Shown: piece after piece, positions 55,576 through 64,000 of the stretch | Layout of the letters: each line of letters starts with the position of its first letter | Position numbering within the stretch: the first letter of the stretch is position 1 | From: Aralia elata | Taxonomy: Eukaryota; Streptophyta; Magnoliopsida; Apiales; Araliaceae | NCBI GenBank assembly: GCA_034770075.1 | Contig: CM068384.1 | Span: 98,394,433 to 98,458,432 of the forward strand | DNA length: 64,000 bases | Direction: 5' to 3' | Notes under the pieces: model-generated | Database searches by the model: none | What the model was told of the DNA's origin: nothing | What the model saw: the letters and a program-made list of their open reading frames with translations, nothing else | Position numbers and translations under genes: made by a program

Positions 55576-56923
55576 GTGCAGAAGCTTCTCCAGCCCGATC
55601 TGTTCATAATGACCATCAACTTAACCAACACCACAAGCGACATAGACCACGTGGCGATTCTCCTCCTCAACGATCACACCGAACTAGAGGCACTTCGTCT
55701 CATCGGGAACTTGCTTGCTACCGGGCAAGGGATGATCAGGAGAAACATCGCCCAGATAAACATCCAGATGACCAGGCTGACTCCCATCATGGAAGCCACT
55801 CTCTACATTGATCGTTGGGCCCAAAACCACGACAAATTCCAAATCCTATCTCGGACGCAGTTCAAGAGCGTTTTGGTGAGATGGAGCGTCGCCTCCAAGC
55901 CAATCTCCCACCCCAAACCACCGATCTCCCAATGAATCCCCATTCATCAAGGAATTTCAGTTTGGTTAGGAAGATAACTCCCTCAAAGTCCCAAAGTTCG
56001 ACGGATATGATAGGTCCATCGATCCATATGATCACACTAACAATTATTTTGGTCTCATGGACTTTCTCGGCCATACAAATGTTGCCCTATGCAAACTCTT
56101 CCCAACAACTCTTAATAAATCAGTCGTTTTTACTCTTTACCACCTCGATCCATCAAATCATGGGACGATTTGAAAAAAACAGTTCGAATCTCGCTTCCAA
56201 AGCAACAAATGTCGAGGCCGCATCACCGCCTCCCTCATCCAAGTCCGACAGAAACCCAATGAATCACTTCGCAGCTACATTACTCGCTTCAAGGACGCAG
56301 TCTCCGAGATTGTTGATCTGGACGTATCTTAGGCATTAGGCTTTCTTATCACTGGCCTTGACATGGACCAATGTAGCGACCTGGTCAAGGACATCATCAA
56401 TCGTCCCCCACTCGATCTCAATGATGTTTACGACCGAGTGGAACGCTACATCAATCTAGCAGACACTTTGGGAGCACTAAAGCAATCTCGTAAATCCTTG
56501 GACTCCACAAGGCATCATGACCGAAGGGACGACTGCCGAGATCTAGACCGAGATCGGGATAGGGATCATTGTCCCCGAGACAGAGATAGGAGGGAAGGTT
56601 GTTTTGACCGAAGCCAGTATTCGGGAGGCGACAAAACAGACAAATACAATCCCAGATCTGATGATTCTTTTACTCCACTCAACACAGACAGAACCAAGAT
56701 ACTCAATGAGATTAAAGGCCTCTCATTCTTCCTTAGACCCCCTCAGATGCGGATCCCTAATCATAAGAAAGACAAACGAAAATACTGCCAATGCCATGAG
56801 GACAAAGGGCATAGCACCGAATCCTACTATCAGCTCCGGGATTTCATTGAGCGTCACGTAAAATCGGGCGACCTCCAAAAGTTTGTCGCCAAAATCAACA
56901 CTGTGGCAACCATAGTGCCTTAA
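55576..56923 (+). pseudogene. Tat-lineage gag
   Basis: Across two or three frames: YDHTNNYFGLMDFLGHTNVA, QVRQKPNESLRSYITRFKDA, GFLITGLDMDQCSDLVKDII, an Arg/Asp-rich stretch (DRDRDRDHCPRDRDRREG, 56550-56605), and the Tat-type end YCQCHEDKGHSTESYYQLRD with FIERHVKSGDLQKFV. Stops occur (for example in DVS*ALGF). It would form particles in an intact element. Confidence 0.8.
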
Positions 56924-57094
56924 ACCATTCCAACAATCCCAGTTCAACGAATTATCGACACTATTGCAGGAGGCTCAACTTCGGGAGGCACATTCAATAG
57001 AGGGAATAAAAATTATGCTCGCACAATATTTCAAATAAAACAACCAAAAGGCAAAAACCAAACCCATCCCCACCAATAACCTTTTCAGATGAGG

Positions 57095-57709
57095 ATTTCC
57101 ATGGTATTCTTCACCAACATGATGATGCTTTAGTTATTGCCATCGATATTGGCGTGAACACAATGAAAAAAGTGTTGATCGATAATGGCAGTTCCGTGAA
57201 CATTTTGTACTGTCGTGCCTATGATAAAATGGACTTACAGGGGTATAAGATGGATCTATGCGGCGAACCACCATTGGTTGGTTTTGGCAACTCCCCGGTC
57301 CCAATTGCAGGCACTATCGAACTTCCAGTCGTTTTCGAAATCGCCCCACAACAGAGAAGCCAACTCGTCAAATTCTGTAGTCAACGTACACTCCTCATAC
57401 AATGCCATCCTAGGCAGACCAGTGCTCACCGTCCTAAAAGCAATCACCTCGATTCCCCACCTTAAAATGAAGTTTCCTACCGACTTTGGGGTAGGCAAGG
57501 TCTGTGGCGATCAAAAAATCTCCAGACAATGTTATGTTCACACTCTATTCTCTTTGGATGACAAAGCTCTGGATGCTACCTCTGAATCCCAAAAAGATAA
57601 GGAATCATTGAACATCAAAGTAGAAACCTTTAAAGAAGGTACAACACAAACTGTCGTTGAACCCACTGGAAAAACCGAAGAGATTGAACTTATCGTCGAC
57701 AATAGATAG
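57095..57709 (+). pseudogene. Tat-lineage protease region
   Basis: DEDFHGILHQHDDALVIAI leads to the aspartic active site VLIDNGSSVNILYCRAYDKM (57172 onward), then GFGNSPVPIAGTIELPVVF. The frame shifts near 57350 and continues as NAILGRPVLTVLKAITS. The DxGS motif is present. Confidence 0.8.
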
Positions 57710-57787
57710 CAAACAGTGCTCATTAGCACAGGACTTGACAGTATCCTTCGAACCTGACTGATCTCACTACTCCGCGACTATGCAGAT

Positions 57788-59160
57788 GTGTTCGTCTGGT
57801 CACTTGAGGACATGCCTAGCATTCATGAGACAATCGTTGTTCATAAATTGAATATTAACCCAGATCACAAACCTGTTCGACAGAAGAAATGTACATTTGC
57901 TCCAGAGAGACGAGCATTGATCGATGAGGAGGTCGACAAGCTCCTCAAAGCAGAATTCATTTTTGAAATTCATTATCCAGATTGGCTCACCAATGTAGTT
58001 ATGGTCAGAAAACCAAATGGAAAGTGGCGGTTCTGCATCAATTACATCGATCTCAACAAAGCATGCCCCAAAGATTATTACCCACTACTTGATATTGACC
58101 AGCTCATTAACGCCACTTCGAGACACATGCTGCTAAGTTTTATGGATGCATTATCGAGCTATAATCAGATCCAAATGGCAAAAGAAGATATCTTTAAAAC
58201 CTCTTTCATCATGCACAGAGCAATATATGCCTTTAAGGTCATGCCCTTCGGTCTAATTAATGTTGGGGCCACCTACCAGAGGATGATGAATACGATCTTC
58301 AAAAATCAAATCGGCCGAAATATGGAAGTATATGTTGACGACATGATCGTTAAGAGTAAGCAAAAGACGGATCACCTGACAAATCTCGAAGAATGTTTCG
58401 CTAACCTAAAAAAAACATGAAGTTGAACCCCACTAAATGCACCTTTGGTCTAGGTGCCGGCAAATTTCTAGGGCATTTGGTGTTTGAAAGAGGTATCGAG
58501 GCGAACCTTGCGCAGGTCCAGGCAATCCTAGATATGTAGCCGCCTCGAACATCAAAAGAGGTCCAACAACTGACATGAAGACTTGCAGCTCTACGTCGTT
58601 TCCTATCTCGACAGGCGGACCAGTGTCTTCCTTTCTTTGAAACATTACGAAAAGCTCAAAAATTCCAATGGACTCCTGCTTGCCAAACCTCTTTTGAAGA
58701 AATTAAGCAATATCTATCATCGCCACCCATCTTAGCCAAAGTTTTGCCTTACAAAACTTTATATTTGTATTTGGCCGCAACCCAGGCTGCAGTAGGCGCC
58801 GCACTTATCCGAGAAGAGAACGGGGTCCAGTACCCTGTGTACTATGTAAGCCAGGTGCTAAAGGGAGCTGAAACCAGATATCCAGACTTGAAAAAATTTG
58901 CTTTATCCTTAGTCATGGCAAGTAGAAAGCTGAGACAGTACTTCCAGGGAAGAGAGGTCGTAGTGTTCACAAATCAGCCCCTTCAGAAAATACTCCACAA
59001 ACTAGAATCTTCTGGTCGGTTGGCGACCTGGGCAATTGAGCTAAGTCAATTCAGCATTTTCTACCAACCCCGCACTGCAATAAAAGGCTAGGTTCTGGAA
59101 GATTTTCTCGTTGAATGCTCATTTCACCCATTTGAGGAACAAACATCATCTTTGAACCCA
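57788..59160 (+). pseudogene. Tat-lineage RT and first RNase H
   Basis: RT with MFVWSLEDMPSI, VVMVRKPNGKWRFCINYIDL, MPFGLINVGATYQRMMN and the catalytic EVYVDDMIVKSK (about 58328). The connection reads LNPTKCTFGLGAGKFLGHLV. RNase H reads YLYLAATQAAVGAALIREEN and VVFTNQPLQKILHKLESSGR. A one-base frame change at 58418 and TAG/TGA stops near 58538, 58575 and 59089 break the polyprotein. Confidence 0.88.
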
Positions 59161-59169
59161 ATCTACCTG

Positions 59170-59560
59170 GACTTTATATGTTGATGGATCGGCAACTGCG
59201 GAAAGGAGTGGCGCAAGAATTATCATATCTAGCCCAGAAGGCTTCGAAGTTATGCAGGCTATTCGACTCTCCTTTAAAGCCAGTAACAACGAGGCCGAAT
59301 ACGAAGCATTGCTAGCAGGACTTCGCTTGGCAAAAAGTTTGACAGTATCTCAGCTCTAGGCGTACAATGATTCTCAGTTAGTGGTCAGACAATTGTCAGG
59401 CAAATAACAAGCCAGAGAACAAAAAATGATGAATTACTTGTCAAAAGTAAAAGCCTTAGCCGCTACCTTTGAAAGCTTCGTATTAGAGTCCATCGATTGA
59501 GAAAATAATGCCAGGACTGATTCTCTCTCCAAACTCCCCACCTTAGATCATTCCAACCTG
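59170..59560 (+). pseudogene. Second (archaeal-type) RNase H of the Tat element
   Basis: VDGSATAERSGARIIISSPE, SNNEAEYEALLAGLRLAKSL and YNDSQLVVRQLSG show the D, E, D pattern of the additional RNase H that Tat elements carry. Stops interrupt it (SQL*AYN, SGK*QAR). It supports the lineage assignment. Confidence 0.8.
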
Positions 59561-59639
59561 GAAGGTTCGGTCTATGTACAAACACTGGTAGAATCCAGCT
59601 TGGAACAAGGCGAAGTCATGGAAATCACCAGAGTCAAGT

Positions 59640-60870
59640 TGGATGAACCCAATCATGACTTATCTTATAAAGGGAGAACTTCCTGCCAACCAAAAAGAGG
59701 CACAAAAGTTAAAATACTTGGCAGCAAAGTACTGTATAGTAGATGGAGAGCTCTATAAAAAATCGGCATCCTTGCCCCTCCTTCGATGTTTACAACCCTC
59801 AGATGCGGACTATGTTTTAGCGGAAATACACGAAGGTATCTGTGGCGATCATTAAGGAGGACAAACCTTAGCCTTCAAAACAATCAGGTAAGAGTATTAC
59901 TGGCCCACTTTACTACAGGATGCCATGAGTTATGTTAAGAAATGTGAAAAATGCCAGCAGTTCGGTCCAATTCCCTGCCAATACCCAGTGGAGTTAACCC
60001 TCATCATGTCGCCTATACCCTTCGCAGTTTGGGGTATTGATCTCATGGGCCCTTTCCCACAGGCCAAAGGACAAGTGACATTCACCATTGTCTCCGTAGA
60101 TTATATGACGAAATAGGTCGAGGCTAGAACATTGAGGAACATCACAGAAAAAGACTATTTAGATTTCTTCATGAAAGAGGTAGTCCTCCGCTTCGGCATC
60201 CCTAAGACATTGATTTCGGATAATGGCACACAATTCGTAGGCAAGAAATTCGAAGAAAGGTTGGCGGAACTGCACATCCAACACCGAAAGGGCTCTGTCA
60301 AACACCCTCAAGCAAACGGCCAAGTGGAAGTCACCGACAAAATTCTCTTGGCCGAAATCAAAAACGCCCGGATGAAGCAAAAGGTAGATGGGCAGAAGAA
60401 TTACCAAATGTCTTATGGGTTTACAGAACCATGCCTAGAACAACAGGGGAGACCCCCTTCAAACTCGCCTACGAGTCCAAAGCCCTCATCCCAGTAGAAA
60501 TCGGACTACCTTCCTTCAGGGTGGACAAATTTGATGAAGTGTTAAATGAAGAAGGCCTTTGCTTGCACAATGACTTGTTAGATGAAACAAGAGACAATGC
60601 TCTTCTTCGCCTAGCCATCTATCAAAAACGAGTGGCCCAACACTTCAACTCAAAAGTGAAGCTCCGGGAATTTCAAATAGGCAACCTTGTCCTCCGAGAA
60701 GCTGAAGCCCCTGATTCTCAACACCAAGGGAAATTGACACCAAACTGGGAAGGACCTTACAAGGTCATAGGTATATCCCGGACAGGAAACCTACAAGCTC
60801 GCCACCATGCATGGCGAAGAAATCAAAAACACTTGGCACGTTGTACACTTGAAAAAGTATTACCAGTAGT
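59640..60870 (+). pseudogene. Tat-lineage integrase
   Basis: HHCC zinc finger (EIHEGICGDH, CEKCQQFG), core with WGIDLMGPFPQAKG, ISDNGTQFVGKKFEE and HPQANGQVEVTDK (catalytic D, D, E), and the C-terminal part KLREFQIGNLVLREAEAPDS, then NWEGPYKVIGI. Stops after GDH and MTK and a frame change near 60430 disable it. Confidence 0.87.
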
Positions 60871-61100
60871 ATTTTTGTACTTAGAAAAAATTATGCAATG
60901 CACCTTCCCTTCGGGGTTATGCAATGAAAAATCCCTTTCGGGGTTATGTTATGTAATTCTCCTTTGGTATTATACAATAGACATTTTACGACTATTCATG
61001 AGATCCAACCCTTAATTCCTATATAAGTAAAAGGCCCTAAAAAGCGAGCCAAGGAAAAACAAGGAAACACACATGAATTGGTAAACTTCTAAAGATAAGA

Positions 61101-62640
61101 CTAGAAGGCATCCTTAGCATACAAAAGCATAAGATCTTTTGTAAGATCTTCTACTACAACCTCATCATGATCATCCACCTCAACTCCTTCTACGACAAAA
61201 CTTCCAGCATAATTGGCAAATTGAATTGCCAAAGTATCAATCCCCTTTAATTCGGCAAAGGAAATGCAGGCTTCATATCCATCTCCAAATTGATCAGCAG
61301 ATAAGTCCTCCAGAGCCGTCCTAAATTCCCCACCATCCTTAAATTTTTCCACGGCATCAGCAACAACCTTTTCTAACTCCTCTGCGTGTTTCTCCCACAA
61401 CTCTTTCAATTGCTGCTCCAAAGGAACCTTCTCCTCCTTCAGTTCTCCGTCCCCGTTTGACATACTTATCCTTCAAAACTTCAAGCTCTCTAAGCACCTC
61501 TTGAGAAGTCTTGATCGCCTTCTCGGCCGCTGATTCTAGCTTTCGGTAACTACTTACCAACTCGCTAGTCTTACTCGATCCAGACGCCATGAAAGCTAGC
61601 CCCTACAAACCCAATTACAATGTTAGCAGTTTACAACAAAAAACTCATCAAAACAAAAACATGAAAAATGCTTACACGAGACAAATAGCCCATCGCCAAG
61701 TTAAATGACTCCTCCACATCGGCCTCCTTAAAAGCATCAAATGCACTAACATTTACAAAACGTTTTCCCTCATTTTCCCTGAAAAGAGAATCACCCTTTT
61801 GGATATCCCAATTCGGGTGCCAAATTTCAAAACTAGAATCAACCCGGGCTTTCTTGGGTGAAGGCTCAGCAACAACCATTTTTGCTTCACGCTTTTGCCC
61901 GTTTGGTGATGAGCGTACTTGTGTGGAAGGAGTCAATGTAGCGTGAGGCTCATTAATCACAAGGGTCCCCGTTGCGAGAGGCAGAGCAGGGGTTACAACA
62001 TCTGGAGTCCCATCAGTAGCATTCTTCTTCTTTTCAGCTTGGAGAGCGGCAACCTTTGCCACAAATGCAGGATCAATTGCCTTACCCACTACAAAATCAA
62101 AACATCCGCAACAACATAAATATCCATAAAACATGAAGAAAGAAGCAGAAGAAAAAGTTAAGGAACTAATAACATCCATTCTCCTCTAGCCAAGATCAGT
62201 CACGGACATCCGACACTATCCAGGCCCTCTCGCCTCTATTCAAACGGGTAAAAGAATTACAAGTCGCCAACTTCGCCCCTTTGAAATCCTGAACCTCTAA
62301 GGCATAGTCATTACAAAGAGGTCCCCAAAGAGGCAAGTCATGAAGGTCGAGACCACCTACATATAACCACTCTTTACTCTAATCCTTGTTATTTGAGTTA
62401 TATGAGATCCACTTCGTCCTTCCTGCCTTTCGCCCAAAAGTATAAAAACCCTTCTCCTTCGAACAAAGAACATTGTACGTGTGCCGGAAGTAATCTCTTC
62501 GGGGATCAATATTGCGATGATTGCACATCGTCAAAAACCCACAAATTTGGGTAAAAGCATTGGGACACAATTGTCTTAAAGAAATTGGCAAAACTAATGA
62601 ATTCCCACTGTAGTTGGCAAGTTATACTGATTACACCATC
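61101..62640 (-). pseudogene. Antisense ORF of the Tat element, with an apparent intron
   Basis: Minus-strand coding blocks: LPISLRQLCPNAFTQICGFL to WLYVGGLDLHDLPLWGPLCN and VQDFKGAKLATCNS (62591 to about 62200, one TAG in NNKD*SKEW); then KAIDPAFVAKVAALQAEKKK to SFNLAMGYLSR (about 62090-61676), preceded by an acceptor TTTGATTTTGTAG; then GLAFMASGSSKTSELVSSYR to LMLLYAKDAF (61602-61101, one frame change near 61448). Between the last two blocks lies a canonical 73-bp intron (CGT-GTAAGC to TTTGTAG). Late blocks are coiled-coil-like and acidic. Similar proteins are known from antisense ORFs between pol and the 3' LTR of Tat elements such as Grande. Function unknown. Confidence 0.7.
61603..61675 (-). 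other. Candidate spliceosomal intron in the antisense ORF
   Basis: On minus, CGT is followed by GTAAGCATTTTTC and ends TTGGGTTTGTAG before GGGCTAGC. Removing 73 bp joins GYLSR to GLAFMASG in the same phase. T-rich with good consensus at both ends. Confidence 0.65.
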
Positions 62641-62913
62641 GAACTTTTAATTTTTCAAATTACCCTAGTAAACTAATTATTATTTTGAAATTGGGTCATT
62701 CTGTTATCTCTGGCTCACGGCTGTTAAATCATTTCAGTTTTTATCCTACGTGGACGTGAAAAACAAAAATAAATAAATAAATCTGATTTATTCTCTCTTC
62801 CTTCCTCCCATCTCTCTCTTCTCCCCCTTCTTCCAGATCAAATAGATCTGCGTATTTTCTCTCTAAAATCTATAAAAATTCTGAGATCCAAGTACCCAAA
62901 TTTAATTGCCCCT
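62641..62913. other. Junction between the Tat element and PLP6 fragment
   Basis: Contains CACCATCGAACTTTTAATTT and CTGGCTCACGGCTGTTAAAT, the style of an old MITE end, then a pyrimidine-rich stretch. Borders are not resolved. Confidence 0.4.
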
Positions 62914-63144
62914 CTGATTCTTAATCGCCTGAACTCCGGTATCGAAAATTACAGTTGTGGGCGTAATTACGGTGGCGGCTTCCAATTTGGGTTGTTCGTT
63001 GGCCGGAGAAATATGTTTGGGGATCCATAACTTTTGATCGTCGTAACCGAAGAGAAACTTGCTTTTGAGAATAGAGAATATTTCGTAATTGAGCTTATCG
63101 GTGTCAATGTTGGGCTCTTGCATTTCTGAGGGATTAGAAGCCAT
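62914..63144 (-). pseudogene. Patatin-like phospholipase PLP6-type, truncated first exon
   Basis: The ATG at 63144-63142 opens MASNPSEMQEPNIDTDKLNY, then EIFSILKSKFLFGYDDQKLW, IPKHISPANE and AIKNQRGN followed by a stop. This is the N-terminus of PLP6/pPLAIII-type patatin-like lipid acyl hydrolases. Homology ends after KNQRG, just before the oxyanion-hole glycines (SIDGGGxRG) and the catalytic serine, so no enzyme can be made. The rest of the gene is not in the window to the left, where the Tat element lies. The fragment keeps a start codon and plausible 5' flank (63145 onward). Assignment is from recalled similarity. Confidence 0.75.
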
Positions 63145-64000
63145 TAATCTCTTATTCTTCAAACTTCAAAGCATGAACTAAGAAAAACCTTTAGCCAGGG
63201 TTTGTAAAAAGCAGAATATGTATGTTGTTTCAGATGAAAATGGGGATTTGCTCTGCATTAAATTGAGGACATGTATATATGTGTAGGGTGACCTGTATAT
63301 TTCTCAATTTGGGATATTACTCAAAATTAAACCACCATTTTTTTCTGTAAACCCCAATATTTCTATATTTCTATATATGTATATATTGGGAAAACTTATT
63401 TTTGGTTCAACAAAAATCCATGCTGATTCTTTTATGATGGTTGCTTTGCTGATTCTTTTATGATGGTTGCTTTGCTGATTCTTTTATGATGGTTGCTTTA
63501 TTCATTTTGCAGAATCAGTTTGGTGTTGCGGCGATTTTTTCGCAGATTCATATCAGTTCGATTTGGGGATGTTTATTTTTAGATTTCGGCTGATTTGGGT
63601 TTGATCTGATGTAGATGCATTTAGATCTGCTTTTTCTTAACTCGTTTTGCCAATCTGATCTGGTGTTGGGTGCCAGTCCATCCATTTTCTGTTCAAATCT
63701 GCAGCTTTTGGGTCTGGGGCTTTGTTCTGCCTATTTTGGTGGTGGTCGACAGCTTCCAATCTCCTTCCGGCGATTGGTTTTGGGTGCTCTCACGCTCCTC
63801 TAGCGTGTCGGTCTTGTTGGGGAGGACAACCCCTCGTGGGCTTGTTTGGAGCTGATCATCGGGACCCACCAGCACTTTTAAGTTTTTTATTATGGGTTAA
63901 GTTCAGATTACCACCTGGGGTTTGGCGTCTTTCCCACTTAACCACCTGTAGTTAGTAAAGCTACATTTAAACTCCCGACTTTTTGAGTTGAAGTGAAAAC
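63145..64000. other. Flank with a 26-bp tandem repeat
   Basis: Holds the presumed 5' side of the PLP6-like fragment, a tandem array (63421-63498), and at the very end CCACCTGGGGTTTGGC and CCACCTGTAGTTAGTA, the style of a dispersed MITE terminus cut by the window edge. Overlapping short open frames at 63615-63955 have no recognised similarity. Confidence 0.45.
63421..63498. repeat. 26-bp tandem repeat, three copies
   Basis: TGCTGATTCTTTTATGATGG begins at 63421, 63447 and 63473; the copies are identical. Confidence 0.92.

Larger units (their letters stand above)
50420..62640 (+). mobile_element. Tat-lineage Ty3/gypsy element, decayed, with nested copia
   Basis: 5' LTR 50420-51071, PBS, leader cut by a copia element (51191-55198), then gag, protease, RT, RNase H, a second (archaeal-type) RNase H, integrase, and an antisense ORF. 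The dual RNase H and antisense ORF are marks of the Tat group (Grande, Retand, Ogre relatives). Every coding part has stops or frame changes. No 3' LTR occurs before 64000, so the right end is deleted or lies beyond other insertions; the right border given is where antisense-ORF homology ends. Confidence 0.8.

Noticed and set aside
63615..63955. Overlapping short open frames at the right edge
   Set aside because: Several overlapping frames on both strands of similar length, no recognised motif, probably chance.
1..64000. tRNA, rRNA, snoRNA or organellar inserts
   Set aside because: Scanned for tRNA-like T-arm text and rRNA or organelle gene motifs; the tRNA-like matches seen are the primer binding sites of retroelements.

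Overview
This is eudicot-type nuclear plant DNA. The evidence is an AT-rich, gene-poor background; recognisable plant genes (SKIP25, FAR1/FHY3-like, SUB1-like, PTC52, PLP6); spliceosomal introns; and nested LTR retrotransposons of plant lineages (Tekay-like chromovirus, Tat, Ty1/copia). I cannot name the species. A run of exactly 100 N (5051-5150) marks a scaffold join.

Only two loci look like functional host genes, both on the minus strand. The first is an intact single-exon SUB1-like, O-fucosyltransferase-like membrane protein (33361-35022). The second is the 3' six exons of PTC52 (39198-50070), a chloroplast inner-envelope Rieske oxygenase. One PTC52 intron is about 7.5 kb long because it carries a complete copia element and a LINE remnant. 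Its 5' exons (transit peptide, Rieske domain) are not in the window.

Layout: 1-5050, internally deleted Tekay-like Ty3/gypsy element (minus). 5151-6977, first copy of a duplicated gene-fragment segment (second copy 28327-31093). 7434-14626, several MITE-like elements around a SKIP25 pseudogene, ending in a Mutator-like element with about 230-bp inverted repeats. 15954-17870, FAR1-family pseudogene cut by a truncated gypsy element (about 17863-19944). 22288-25138, second FAR1-family pseudogene. 26476-28010, decayed copia. 31548-32400, LINE remnant. 33361-50070, SUB1-like gene and PTC52. 50420 to about 62640, a Tat-lineage gypsy element whose 5' leader holds a recent gag-less copia element (51191-55198) and which carries an antisense ORF with an apparent intron. 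62914-63144, a truncated first exon of a PLP6-like patatin gene.

The genes do not form a pathway. The themes are nested insertion, gene decay (premature stops almost all explicable as C-to-T or G-to-A transitions, as expected of methylated silenced DNA), and a host gene that tolerates large intronic insertions. I found no tRNA or rRNA gene, no CRISPR array and no organellar block. I found no clearly new system; the least ordinary structure is the apparently spliced antisense gene inside the Tat element.
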